Below are positions 44,959-54,768 of a stretch of DNA of 64,000 nt, piece by piece. Position 1 is the first letter of the stretch, and each line of letters starts with the position of its first letter. Made by a program: the position numbers and the translations under genes. Source of the DNA: Picrophilus oshimae DSM 9789 (lineage in GTDB: Archaea > Thermoplasmatota > Thermoplasmata > Thermoplasmatales > Thermoplasmataceae); the NCBI RefSeq assembly GCF_900176435.1, contig NZ_FWYE01000002.1, positions 298,610 to 362,609 on the forward strand. Reading direction: 5' to 3'. The notes beneath the pieces were generated by a model, which was not told the DNA's origin, ran no database searches, and was given only the letters and a program-made list of their open reading frames with translations.

Positions 44959-47664
44959 TTAATCCCAGTACTGCCTGTTCCTTGCAAAATCAGTCTCTGC
45001 CTGTATGATTTTCTTTATAAAATCATCCTCGTTTATGTATGATACCTCCAGTATCCTAGATGCGGTTTCAGGACCTATGCCGCGGGCAGCCATTGCCATG
45101 ACCGCTATTATTCCCTTCTCCTTTACAAGATGCGCGTTCTTTTTTATTCTTTTAATTGTCTTTTCATCGTTTTTTGACAGCATCTCCTTATCGAACCTGG
45201 ATATTGCTGCCACAAGGTATGATCCACAGGCCGGACATTTCACAGAGTCTATGTTTCTAACCTTTAATGTTCTGATATTTCCACATGAGGTGCATAAAAG
45301 TATAATTTCCTCATTGAGCAGCCTGTTCTTTATGGAATCTATAATAACCTTTGTTGGCTTTAATGGCATTATTCTTTCTGAATAGTGTGAAATAAATGTT
45401 TTTGAGCTTTCTGATATATTATTCTTTAATGTAAATTTTACATTGTTTATATTCTCGAGATATTTTTTTAATATATCTATGTCCATGTAATCAAAGACAA
45501 GTTTTCTAATGGAATCCTCATAAAGCGGTGTATTTATATATGATTCTATAATCTTTTCCAGTCTTATCCTGCTTATATCAGCATCGTTTGATATGACGCC
45601 AAATTTTCTGGCCTCATATAAAAAAACAGTGTTAAAAAACCTTGAGCGCCTGGCAGACGCTTTAATATAGCCGAAGATGTTTTTTATATCTATGTTTTTT
45701 ATTATATCCATGATCTGTGAGCTGTTCATGCTCCTGTTCAATCTTAAATATATATGATACGGCGAATAATCCATTTCAACAGATTCACCGGTTATCGATG
45801 TCAAAAGGCCTGTTAGTATCTCGGCAAGTGCAAAGTTGCCCATGGTTCCTAGAAGTACCTGTATTATTATTTCATTGCCCTGTGATTCTATTATTATATT
45901 ATCATCTGTTGCAAGATCGTTTTCGTACCATTTTATTAGATGTTTTTTTGATTCATCATCGAGAAAATCCATTATAATATGATTTTTCCTGTTATATGAT
46001 ACCCTGGCGGCTGCCCTGTAAAGAACCGGTATCTCCTCACCTGTCCAGTGAGGGGCTATGGCCGCGGTGTTAAACGGCTCAACAAGGATCTTTTCCTCGT
46101 CGATTCTTATTGTTCTCCATGTTGACCCCTTCATGACAAAGTATGATCCTGGCTCTATTTCGTTAACAACGTATTTTTCATCCAGTGTTCCTATGAATTT
46201 TTTATTTGTTTGATCTATAACCCTATAGATCTTTTCACTTGGTATCATTGATATATTATTTATATAATAATTAAGAATGGAATACCTTTTTATTATATTA
46301 TCTCCGTCGATTATAATCTTCTTTATTGATGCAAGAAAATTTATAACTGATAAATAATCATCAATGCTTAGATCCTTAAATGGATAGGCCCTTTTTATTA
46401 AATTGTAAAAATCAATATAGTTCATCTTCTTTTTAAAATAAAGTTCCAGCATGACCTGGTTTGCAACGGTTGCAAGCGAGTTCTTTCTTATTAGAACATC
46501 CTCTAGTTTTCCTTCAAGGGCATTTCCAACTATGGCCATGGCCTCCTCGAGCTCTATTACATCATTGCAGACTACCAGGCCCCTTGAGGTCTTCTCAAGG
46601 CTGTGACCTGATCTGCCTATGCGCTGTAAAAGTTTATTTATCTGCCTTGGTGAGTTGAACTGCACCACAAGCTCTGCGGTGCCTATGTCTATACCCAGCT
46701 CCAGTGATGATGTACATATAAGAGCTTTTAATTTTCCTGATTTGAAATCGTTTTCTGCATTTTCCCTGCTCTCCCTTGACAGTGATCCGTGATGTACCTC
46801 GATCCTTGCATTTTTGTCCATTAACTTAATTCTAAAGGACATATCCTCGGCAACGTACCTTCTGTTGACAAAGACCAGGGAACCGCCGGAAATATTGTTT
46901 ATTTCATTGTAAATCCTTTTTATTGATCCGGCATATTGGTTATCGCAGCCCATTTTATCACTGAGCTCCTGGGATGCCTTTTCAGGAAGCGTTACATTTA
47001 TTTCAACTGATTTTCTTATCTCCGGCTTTACAATTTCTATTTTTTTATCAGGCTCTATGAATTCTGCAAGCTCAGCCTCGTTATTTGCAGTTGCTGAGAG
47101 CCCAATAACCTGGAAGCCGTGGTTAAGCTCCCTGAGCCGCTCAAGTGCTATTGAAAACTGTGATCCCCTCTCGTTCTGGGCCATCTCATGAACCTCGTCA
47201 ATAACAAGATATTTTATATTTGATATTATTTCTCTTAGGTTTTTATTTACAAGCATGATCTGAAGCGATTCTGGTGTTGTTATTAATATATCGCCCGGAT
47301 GCCTTACTATCTCCCTGCGTTCTGATTCATTTATGTCGCTATGCCTTACCTGAACATTGATGCCGAGATTCCTTGAATATTCAAAAAGCCTTGATAGCAT
47401 ATCACGGTTAAGTGCCCTCAGGGGCGTTACATATAATAGTGAGACCGGTTTAGGCCTTTCCCTTGATATCATATTTAGTATTGGAAGTATTGCAGCCTCT
47501 GTCTTGCCGCTTCCTGTCGGTGATATTATAAGCAAATTTTTTCCCTGCAATATCAATGGTATTGCCATGCTCTGAACCAGGGTTGGCTCAATGATGCCCT
47601 GCCGGTAAACGGCACTTAAAACATTATCATCAAGAAGATCAAAGGCATTTTTAACAGATTTCAC
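44959..47664 (-). CDS. Lhr-type superfamily 2 helicase
   Basis: Large helicase-related protein of 901 residues. RecA domain 1 has SPTGSGKTEAAIL (Walker A) and YLVIDEVHEMA (DEVH); RecA domain 2 has ICTSSLELGIDIGTAELV and LLQRIGRSGHS. Winged-helix and beta-bundle Lhr core domains follow. Near the C-terminus a zinc ribbon (LLCTSCGN ... KCPACGS) and a helix-hairpin-helix-like AARGIGPETASRILE are present. Lhr proteins act in DNA repair and recombination. The start is GTG, placed by a TATA box 26 bases upstream that is shared with the next gene. Confidence 0.92.
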   Translation of the reverse strand: MKSVKNAFDLLDDNVLSAVYRQGIIEPTLVQSMAIPLILQGKNLLIISPTGSGKTEAAILPILNMISRERPKPVSLLYVTPLRALNRDMLSRLFEYSRNLGINVQVRHSDINESERREIVRHPGDILITTPESLQIMLVNKNLREIISNIKYLVIDEVHEMAQNERGSQFSIALERLRELNHGFQVIGLSATANNEAELAEFIEPDKKIEIVKPEIRKSVEINVTLPEKASQELSDKMGCDNQYAGSIKRIYNEINNISGGSLVFVNRRYVAEDMSFRIKLMDKNARIEVHHGSLSRESRENAENDFKSGKLKALICTSSLELGIDIGTAELVVQFNSPRQINKLLQRIGRSGHSLEKTSRGLVVCNDVIELEEAMAIVGNALEGKLEDVLIRKNSLATVANQVMLELYFKKKMNYIDFYNLIKRAYPFKDLSIDDYLSVINFLASIKKIIIDGDNIIKRYSILNYYINNISMIPSEKIYRVIDQTNKKFIGTLDEKYVVNEIEPGSYFVMKGSTWRTIRIDEEKILVEPFNTAAIAPHWTGEEIPVLYRAAARVSYNRKNHIIMDFLDDESKKHLIKWYENDLATDDNIIIESQGNEIIIQVLLGTMGNFALAEILTGLLTSITGESVEMDYSPYHIYLRLNRSMNSSQIMDIIKNIDIKNIFGYIKASARRSRFFNTVFLYEARKFGVISNDADISRIRLEKIIESYINTPLYEDSIRKLVFDYMDIDILKKYLENINNVKFTLKNNISESSKTFISHYSERIMPLKPTKVIIDSIKNRLLNEEIILLCTSCGNIRTLKVRNIDSVKCPACGSYLVAAISRFDKEMLSKNDEKTIKRIKKNAHLVKEKGIIAVMAMAARGIGPETASRILEVSYINEDDFIKKIIQAETDFARNRQYWD

Positions 47665-47683
47665 TAAATATGGATTTTAACAT

Positions 47684-47697
47684 AATATTTAAATATT
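47684..47697. promoter_or_regulatory. Palindromic TATA box shared by two divergent genes
   Basis: AATATTTAAATATT is a perfect 14-base palindrome. Its centre is 26.5 bases from the first base of the lhr GTG (47664) and 26.5 from the ATG of the flavoprotein gene (47717). Both genes would therefore be leaderless and driven from one symmetric box. Confidence 0.6.
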
Positions 47698-47716
47698 GGG
47701 CAATTTTAACATTGCC

Positions 47717-48664
47717 ATGATAAAGATATTCGGCCTGGGTGTTGCAGGGTCCTACCTGCTTGCAAGGCTCCATGGATCAGGATTTAGCGTAACCGGCTTT
47801 GATGTAAAAAGGGATAATTACTATATACCATGTGGTTACGCAACAAACATAAATAAAATAAAAAATTTCATGGATAAAATAAATATTGATATAGATGAAT
47901 ATTTATTATCATATTCCGATATTATAGAAATATCAGGAAATAATTTTAAGCCGATTTATCTAAATTCAAGGGGTTTGGTTACAATAGATAAAAACAGGCT
48001 TGAAAAAGATATAATAGAAGGAAACAAAAAGAACCAGAAGATATATCCTGAGATAATAATAGATGCAACCGGAGTTTCAAGGTATTATCTTGGCCGTCCA
48101 AAAGATGATGAATTATATTATACAAAGGAATACCTGGTAAAAAAATCATTTAAAGATGGTTTTTATTTCTACTTTTTAAAAAATGGATCAGGATACACAT
48201 GGTCATTTCCATTAAACGGCAAATATCATATAGGCATAGGATCAAAAAATATTAATGATGTAAGGAATTTTAGTATAAAATCCTATGAAAAAGTTGTTTC
48301 AAGGATGATAAGGCTAAAACCTGCCTTTCCTGTTAGTATTAACAATATTATAGGCACTGGTGAGGCCATAGGCAGTGTATCACCAATAACAGGAGAGGGC
48401 ATAGTACCATCCCTTGAAACCGCCGAGATACTTTTTAAAAACATATCAAAATACAATGACCTGGATGAGATAAAGCGCCATTATGATATTGATATAAAAA
48501 GATACATGTCCAGATTTTATAAATTAAATAAACTGGTAAACAATGTCCAGAATGATAAGATATTAAATATTGAGAACATCCTTGCACTTAGAGCCGCATC
48601 AAAAAGCCTCAATGACTTTGGCATCGATTTTAGGCTTTCGATGGTTATAAGGCACTTTATTTAA
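47717..48664 (+). CDS. Geranylgeranyl reductase-like FAD-dependent oxidoreductase
   Basis: A 315-residue flavoprotein. The dinucleotide motif at the N-terminus is IFGLGVAGSYLLARL, the mid-section has IIIDATGVSRYYLG, and GTGEAIGSVSPITGEGIVPSLETAEIL is the second FAD motif of the geranylgeranyl reductase family. The family saturates isoprenoid chains of archaeal lipids or respiratory quinones. It is shorter than typical GGR (about 390 residues) and lacks much of the C-terminal domain, so the exact substrate is open. An upstream in-frame TTG (47696) lies in the TATA box and is rejected. Confidence 0.8.
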   Translation: MIKIFGLGVAGSYLLARLHGSGFSVTGFDVKRDNYYIPCGYATNINKIKNFMDKINIDIDEYLLSYSDIIEISGNNFKPIYLNSRGLVTIDKNRLEKDIIEGNKKNQKIYPEIIIDATGVSRYYLGRPKDDELYYTKEYLVKKSFKDGFYFYFLKNGSGYTWSFPLNGKYHIGIGSKNINDVRNFSIKSYEKVVSRMIRLKPAFPVSINNIIGTGEAIGSVSPITGEGIVPSLETAEILFKNISKYNDLDEIKRHYDIDIKRYMSRFYKLNKLVNNVQNDKILNIENILALRAASKSLNDFGIDFRLSMVIRHFI

Positions 48665-48697
48665 CAAATATTTTAAACATGTTATTATTTACCATTT

Positions 48698-49246
48698 ATG
48701 CAGAATCTTCTTCCAAGCAAGGTTTTCTTCACGAGGGGCATTGGCAGGGGCAGGACTGAGCTTCAATCGTTTGAAAACGCCTTAAGATCGGCTGGAATAG
48801 CACAGTTTAACATAGTCAGCGTCAGCTCAATACTGCCCCCAAGGGCCGAGATAATTTCAAAGGATGATGGTTTAAAACTTTTAAATCCTGGGCAGATACT
48901 ATTTACAGTTCTTGCAAGAAATTCATCAAATGAATTAAACAGAATGATATCATCCGCTATAGGCTATGCTGTTCCATCTGACCGCGACCACTGGGGATAT
49001 TTAAGCGAGCACCATGCATACGGTGAGACTGAAAATGAGGCAGGCTACTTTGCAGAGGAGCTTGCGGCAAGGATGCTTGCCAGCACAATGGGTCTTGAGG
49101 AGGAACTAAAATGGGATGATAGTAGAAAGGAGTACGTTCTTGAAAATAAGATACTAACAACGAGGAACATAGCATCAACAACCGTTGTGCTCAAAAAGGA
49201 TGAGTGGACAACAGTGGTTGCGGCCGCTGTTCTAATAATAATGTGA
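48698..49246 (+). CDS. pdaD: Pyruvoyl-dependent arginine decarboxylase
   Basis: Makes agmatine, the first step of archaeal polyamine synthesis. The proenzyme cleaves itself between the two Ser of SVSSILPP (Ser43-Ser44), leaving a pyruvoyl group on the beta chain. Other family features are [24 protein letters not shown] and [11 protein letters not shown]. The length of 182 residues is slightly longer than the M. jannaschii enzyme. The stop overlaps the leuS start (TGATG), implying translational coupling. Confidence 0.95.
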   Translation: MQNLLPSKVFFTRGIGRGRTELQSFENALRSAGIAQFNIVSVSSILPPRAEIISKDDGLKLLNPGQILFTVLARNSSNELNRMISSAIGYAVPSDRDHWGYLSEHHAYGETENEAGYFAEELAARMLASTMGLEEELKWDDSRKEYVLENKILTTRNIASTTVVLKKDEWTTVVAAAVLIIM

Positions 49247-51927
49247 TGCATATGAATAATGATATAGAAAGAAAATGGCAGGAAGAGTGGAAGAAAAATC
49301 ATGTTTTTGAATCAAGGATTGATGAAAGACCAAAGTTCTTTGTTACTGTTCCCTGGCCATACACAAACGGTTCACTCCATGTCGGCCATGGAAGAACATA
49401 CACGCTTGGCGATATAGTTGCAAGGTACAAAAGGCTTGAGGGATACAACGTTTTATTTCCCATGGGATTCCATGAAAGTGGAACGCCAATACTTGCCTTT
49501 TCAGAAAGATTAAGGGAAAATGATCCTGAAACCATAAAACTTTACAGGAGCTACCTCGAGGAATATGAGGCTAAAGAAAACATAGATAAATTAATTGAAT
49601 CATTTAAGGAGCCTGAAAACATAGCAAACTACTTTGCAGATAAAATTATAAAGGATTTTACATCGCTTGGATACTCCATTGACTGGACCAGAAGATTTAC
49701 ATCTGCAGATCCGGACTATCAGGAGATTGTTAAATGGCAGTTCAATAAATTAAAGGAGTTAAAATTAATAAAGCAGGGAAATTACCCGATACTTTACAGC
49801 GTAAAGGATGAAAACGCCGTTGGTGAGGATGATATAAAGGATGGCGATGTTGACAAGGTGACCATAGAGGAATACACGGGCTTAATATTAGAAAATGATG
49901 ATTTTAATCTAATAGCAGCGTCTGTCAGGCCAGAAACCATATTCGGAATAACAAATGCTTGGATATCGAATTCAAAATACAGCATCTTTGAATATAAAAA
50001 TAAATACTATGCCGTTTCAAAGGAGGCATACACAAAATTATCATATCAATATGACATAAAATTTGTAAAAGACATAGAACCTGGTGAAATTACGTCCAGA
50101 AAATTCAGGGTTCCATTGCTAAATGAGTACATAAATGTTTACATTGCGGACTTTGTTGATCCTGATAATGCAACCGGTGTCGTTTACTCTGTTCCAGGAC
50201 ATGCAATATATGATTATTATTATGTAAAAAGGCTCGGCATAAACGTTAAAATAAAAAAGGTCATAGCAATAGATAATATAAGCGTGGAAAAGCTTCTTGA
50301 AAAGTATGGAAGCGATGAAAAATCATTAAAGGAGGCAACACAGGAGCTTTACAAGTCTGAATTTTACAATGGTTTACTAATAAACTCTGGAGATTACTCT
50401 GGATTGAGCGTTCAGGAGGCCAGGGAAAAAATAAAGAACGATTTAATAAGATCCGGAAATGCAATAATTATATACGAAACATCAAGGAAGGCCATAACAA
50501 GATCCGGCTCAAAGGTCATTGTTGCTGTTATAAACGGCCAGTGGTTTATTGATTATTCACAGCCATGGCTTAAGGAAAGAACGCATAAAATGATAGATGC
50601 CATGTCATTTTACCCTGAATTTTACAGGAAGATCATGGGTGATGCCATAGACTGGCTCAGGGAAAGACCATGTGCAAGAAGGCGCGGCATAGGTACAAGG
50701 CTTCCATTTGACAGCAGCTGGGTTATAGAATCATTATCTGATTCGACAATATACATGGTTGGCTATACCAATTTAAAGTATTTAAGAAACATTTACAATG
50801 AATTAAAGTGCATACCGGATGATGTTTTGGACTTTGTATATTTAAATAAGGATTTTCCTGAGAATTATAAAAAATTTAAAAATGACATTGAGATGGCAAG
50901 GAATGAGTTCAATTACTGGTACGGCGTTGATCTTAGAATTACAGCACCACCGCACATATCAAATCATCTATCGTTCTATTTAATGAACCATGCCGCAATC
51001 TTCGATGAGGAAAAGTATCCAAAGGGTCTCATGATCTCCGGGCTTGTGATATCAAACGGTGCAAAGATATCAAAGAGCAAGGGCAATGTTATATCATTAT
51101 TAAAGATAAAGGAAAAGTATTCGGCTGATATATACAGGCTGTTCGTTGCTGTCGGTGCTGATATCTCATCATTGCTGGACTGGAATGAAAAGGATCTTTC
51201 AGCAGTTATAAAAAGATACGAGTCCTTCATTGATATAATGAATAAATTCGAATTTAAAAATGACGATGGCTTTATATATAAATGGTTCCTATCGAGATTC
51301 TACTCAAATCTGAACGACTATTTTAATTTAATGTCGTCATATAAAATAAGGGATGCATACATATCAATATTTTACAACGTTTTAAATGACATTAAACATC
51401 TTGAATTAAGACATGGCGATGTTAATGCTGCAGTCTCCATGATAATAAGGGACTGGCTCATAGCACTATCACCTGTGATACCACATACATGTGAGGAATA
51501 CTGGCACAGGTACATAGAGGATTCCTTTGTCAGCCTCAAAACGATTAACAAGGACATAAAGGAAAGGATAGATAATTACATAATAGAATCAGAGAATTAT
51601 CTTGAAAATATAATAAATGATATAAGGGAAATACAGAGGGCTGCAAGGATCTCTGGAAAAACGGCATTAATAACCGTATACGGCGATGAACAGGCCTATT
51701 TCATAAAGAATTACAGTAATTTAACAGGGAAATTTAAAATGGCAATACCTGACTACATGAGGAACAAGCAGAGAATAATGAACACAATGATAAACGAGTA
51801 CTCTGTTATAAAGGAAAATATAGATTACATAGAGGAGATGACATCGTTAAAGATCGTTGTGGATGTATCAAAGGGAATAGATAAAAAGAACCCGTGGCCT
51901 GGAAGGCCATTAATAAAAATAATTTAA
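49246..51927 (+). CDS. leuS: Leucyl-tRNA synthetase
   Basis: Class Ia synthetase with archaeal/eukaryal layout. The signature is PWPYTNGSLHVGHGR (HVGH variant of HIGH) and GAKISKSKGNV (KMSKS variant). The editing domain insert (CP1) lies between, with VRPETIFGITNAW and TGVVYSVPGHA. A C-terminal anticodon domain completes about 893 residues. The start is the ATG overlapping the arginine decarboxylase stop; an ATG two codons later (49252) is an alternative. A longer in-frame GTG start inside the upstream gene is unlikely. Confidence 0.96.
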   Translation: MHMNNDIERKWQEEWKKNHVFESRIDERPKFFVTVPWPYTNGSLHVGHGRTYTLGDIVARYKRLEGYNVLFPMGFHESGTPILAFSERLRENDPETIKLYRSYLEEYEAKENIDKLIESFKEPENIANYFADKIIKDFTSLGYSIDWTRRFTSADPDYQEIVKWQFNKLKELKLIKQGNYPILYSVKDENAVGEDDIKDGDVDKVTIEEYTGLILENDDFNLIAASVRPETIFGITNAWISNSKYSIFEYKNKYYAVSKEAYTKLSYQYDIKFVKDIEPGEITSRKFRVPLLNEYINVYIADFVDPDNATGVVYSVPGHAIYDYYYVKRLGINVKIKKVIAIDNISVEKLLEKYGSDEKSLKEATQELYKSEFYNGLLINSGDYSGLSVQEAREKIKNDLIRSGNAIIIYETSRKAITRSGSKVIVAVINGQWFIDYSQPWLKERTHKMIDAMSFYPEFYRKIMGDAIDWLRERPCARRRGIGTRLPFDSSWVIESLSDSTIYMVGYTNLKYLRNIYNELKCIPDDVLDFVYLNKDFPENYKKFKNDIEMARNEFNYWYGVDLRITAPPHISNHLSFYLMNHAAIFDEEKYPKGLMISGLVISNGAKISKSKGNVISLLKIKEKYSADIYRLFVAVGADISSLLDWNEKDLSAVIKRYESFIDIMNKFEFKNDDGFIYKWFLSRFYSNLNDYFNLMSSYKIRDAYISIFYNVLNDIKHLELRHGDVNAAVSMIIRDWLIALSPVIPHTCEEYWHRYIEDSFVSLKTINKDIKERIDNYIIESENYLENIINDIREIQRAARISGKTALITVYGDEQAYFIKNYSNLTGKFKMAIPDYMRNKQRIMNTMINEYSVIKENIDYIEEMTSLKIVVDVSKGIDKKNPWPGRPLIKII

Positions 51928-51928
51928 T

Positions 51929-52330
51929 TTATATATCAAAGACGATTTTTAGAAAACCATCTTCAGGCCTTATTTCAAGATCGTAGTATGTAACAGCCTT
52001 TATAATGTATTCATATTCAATGTCGCCCTTTAAATAAAATCCTTTGATTATTCCATTTAATTCCATATCATTTATTTCCAGATCTGATTTATAGTAAAGT
52101 ACCCTGTTGATTTCAAGCTCGTAGAGTGCCTCGGATAAAAATGATATTAGAAGGTCTTCATAGCTATTCTTTTTAATTTTTATACTTCTTTCTGAATCAG
52201 TAAAATCGTTTTTTATTTTAATTATGCAGTCTGCCATTCCATAGAGCGCATTTTGAAATAACTCCTTATATGACCTGCCATATACAATGATTCTTAGATC
52301 ACCGGTATGATCCAGTATTTGATACTTCAT
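51929..52330 (-). CDS. Archease
   Basis: Small protein that activates the RtcB tRNA ligase by helping guanylylate it. The 133-residue sequence fits: YQILDHTGDLRIIVYG at the N-terminus, EDLLISFLSEALYELE, and KAVTYYDLEI with C-terminal FDI. The family motif DHTADI is changed to DHTGDL and KAVTYH to KAVTYY, though the acidic metal ligands (Asp7, Asp11 and the C-terminal Asp) remain. rtcB is not in the window. Confidence 0.88.
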   Translation of the reverse strand: MKYQILDHTGDLRIIVYGRSYKELFQNALYGMADCIIKIKNDFTDSERSIKIKKNSYEDLLISFLSEALYELEINRVLYYKSDLEINDMELNGIIKGFYLKGDIEYEYIIKAVTYYDLEIRPEDGFLKIVFDI

Positions 52331-52405
52331 ATATGTATATCATTAAACTTTAGAACTATTTTTCCATGTATTAAAATTATTTATATTATACATTCATATT
52401 AAAAC

Positions 52406-53524
52406 ATGGATCTGGATTTTATAAGAGAGAATGTAAAAGAGTTCTCTGAAAAGGAGATAATGCCACTGTCAAAAAAAATAGACGAGGATGATTATTTTCC
52501 GGTTGATTTATTCAAAAAGCTTGGAAGGCAGGGCTATCTGGGCGTAACAATACCGGAGGAGTATAATGGAACAAACCTTGGCTACATGGCACAGGCCATT
52601 ATTGAGGAGGAGATAAGTTATTGTTCTGGATCGATCGGCCTTTCATATGGCGCGCACAGCAACCTTTGCCTTGATAACCTTTTCAGGAACGGTTCAAATT
52701 ACATAAGGGAAAATTATGTAACTAAGCTTGCATCCGGCGATATGATCGGCTCACTTGGCATGACTGAACCATCGGCAGGAACAGATGCACTTTCAATGAA
52801 GACAAGGGCTGATGAAATGGATGGAAAATATAGGATAAATGGATCAAAGACTTTTATAACAAATGCGCCATTTGCGGATGTATTTTTAACCTATGCAAGA
52901 ACCGGTGATGATATATCCGCATTTTTGATACTTGCAAGCGATGCCGGTTTCTCCAGGGGAAAATCCTTTAAGAAGCTTGGCATGCGTGGCTCTCCTACAG
53001 GTGAGATATATTTTAACGATATTATAATTGGCAGTGATAGAATCATAGGAGGCATAAATCATGGAAAAAACGTCATGTTCAGCGGTTTAAACATGGAGAG
53101 GGCCATCCTTGCATTCAATTCTATAGGTATATCAAGAAGGGCATTTGATCTTGCAATGGAATATTCCATGGAGAGGGAACAATTTGGTAAGCCGATACAT
53201 GAATTTGAATTAATACAGGAAAAGCTTGCATACATGTATACAAAGCTTGAAACAAGCAGGCTCTTTGCATACCATGCACTGGAAAATGTTCAGAAGGACA
53301 GGATGAATTCACTGGATGCTGCAGCATCGATATTATACGCATCTGAGACCTCAGAGTACATAGCAAGGGAGGCCCTTCAGATCTTTGGTGGTTACGGATA
53401 CATAAAGGACTTTGAGATAGAACGTTTAATGCGAGATTCGATACTATTAAGCATAGGTGCCGGAACAAATGAGATAAGAAAAAAGCTCATAGCCGAGGCC
53501 CTTGTGAGGAGGTATAAAAAATGA
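52406..53524 (+). CDS. Acyl-CoA dehydrogenase, isovaleryl-CoA dehydrogenase-type
   Basis: FAD enzyme introducing an alpha-beta double bond in acyl-CoA, 372 residues. FAD/substrate motifs are LGMTEPSAGTDA and FITNAPFADVF; SIGLSYGAHSNLC is typical of isovaleryl-CoA dehydrogenase. At the usual catalytic position near the C-terminus it has IGAGTNE (Ala352) instead of YEGT. The Glu231 in NMERAILA fits the alternative catalytic base of the isovaleryl type, which favours branched acyl-CoA. It overlaps the thiolase-fold gene by 4 bases (ATGA). Confidence 0.9.
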   Translation: MDLDFIRENVKEFSEKEIMPLSKKIDEDDYFPVDLFKKLGRQGYLGVTIPEEYNGTNLGYMAQAIIEEEISYCSGSIGLSYGAHSNLCLDNLFRNGSNYIRENYVTKLASGDMIGSLGMTEPSAGTDALSMKTRADEMDGKYRINGSKTFITNAPFADVFLTYARTGDDISAFLILASDAGFSRGKSFKKLGMRGSPTGEIYFNDIIIGSDRIIGGINHGKNVMFSGLNMERAILAFNSIGISRRAFDLAMEYSMEREQFGKPIHEFELIQEKLAYMYTKLETSRLFAYHALENVQKDRMNSLDAAASILYASETSEYIAREALQIFGGYGYIKDFEIERLMRDSILLSIGAGTNEIRKKLIAEALVRRYKK

Positions 53525-54768
53525 GGGATGTTTACATAGTTTCCGCAGGATTGACAAAGTTTGTTAAGGCAGATCAGAACAACGACTACCGTGAGAAGGT
53601 AAGGGAGGCATTTGAGTATGCAAAAAACGATGTTAAAATAAAAAATGACGATATCGACGGCTCTGTCTGTGCATACTTTTCAGATCATGTTCAGGGACAG
53701 CTGCTTGCCGGTGTTCTTGTAAATGACTACATAGGCCTTGCACCAAAACCATCCAAGAGGATAGAGGGAGGCGGTGCAACCGGCGGGCTTGCCGTTCAGG
53801 CAGGTTATGAGGAAATAGCCTCGGGAAACATGGATGTCTGTGCCGTCTATGGCTTTGAAAACCTTTCAAGATTAACAACGTGGAAGGGAAACGAGGTTAT
53901 AGCCCTGGCCAGTGATATAAACTTTGATTTTCCACTTGGAGGATTTTACACAGCATACTATGCATTGATGGCGACAAGACACATGTATGAATTTGGAACA
54001 ACCGTTGAACAGATGGCCATGGTATCGGTAAAAAACCATGGAAACGCAATTTACAATAAATTTGCACAGAGCCCAATGAAGTTAACTGTAGATGATGTAA
54101 GGAAATCCCCAATGGTGTCAACGCCATTAACAAGACTTGATATATGTAATATGTCCGATGGGGCGGCGTGTTTAATACTTGCAAGTAAGGATAAGGCATA
54201 TTCAATTACAGATAAACCTGTTAAAATAGAGGCAATAGGCTCTGCAAGCGACACATTAAGGCTTGCTGACAGGCCATTTGGTGAGGTCCCGCTGCTGCCA
54301 AATGAGAATAAAGATGATTATAAGAATCTAAGGTATCCAGGGGTGCATTCATTCAGGGCCGGCAGGCTTGCAGCAATACAGGCATATAAAAGGGCAAATA
54401 TAAAGGACCCTTTAAATGATATAGACTTTGCAGAGGTTTATGATTCTTACACTTCTGCAGAGATACAGGCATACGAGGATCTAGGGTTCTGCAAGTACGG
54501 CGAGGGTGGCAAATTCATAGAGTCTGGAAGGCCAATGATTGATGGTGATCTTCCTGTAAATGCCTCGGGTGGTTTGCTCGCATCCGGGCATGCCATAGGT
54601 GCAACAGGCATAATGCAGGCTGTGTATGCATTCTGGCAGATACAGGGGAGAATAGAGAGACACCTTGGAAGCAACAGACTTCAGGTTAAAAATGCAAACC
54701 GCGGTGTTGTGCACAGCCATGCCGGAACTGGAGCATATGAAACTGTAACAATATTAAAGGGTGATTAA
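53521..54768 (+). CDS. Thiolase-fold (SCP2-type) protein lacking the catalytic Cys
   Basis: A 415-residue thiolase-superfamily protein. The position of the nucleophilic Cys (ACASGG in true thiolases) reads EGGGATGG, with Gly85. The usual HDAF motif reads EVYDSYT (Tyr307-Asp308). VNASGGLLASGHAIGATG with His357 is kept, and the last loop is SHAGTGAY. Thiolysis by a Cys is therefore excluded. The Tyr substitution and the DUF35 partner recall the Ltp2-ChsH2(DUF35) retro-aldolase of steroid side-chain degradation, so a C-C lyase on 3-hydroxyacyl-CoA is a reasonable inference. Confidence 0.85.
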   Translation: MRDVYIVSAGLTKFVKADQNNDYREKVREAFEYAKNDVKIKNDDIDGSVCAYFSDHVQGQLLAGVLVNDYIGLAPKPSKRIEGGGATGGLAVQAGYEEIASGNMDVCAVYGFENLSRLTTWKGNEVIALASDINFDFPLGGFYTAYYALMATRHMYEFGTTVEQMAMVSVKNHGNAIYNKFAQSPMKLTVDDVRKSPMVSTPLTRLDICNMSDGAACLILASKDKAYSITDKPVKIEAIGSASDTLRLADRPFGEVPLLPNENKDDYKNLRYPGVHSFRAGRLAAIQAYKRANIKDPLNDIDFAEVYDSYTSAEIQAYEDLGFCKYGEGGKFIESGRPMIDGDLPVNASGGLLASGHAIGATGIMQAVYAFWQIQGRIERHLGSNRLQVKNANRGVVHSHAGTGAYETVTILKGD

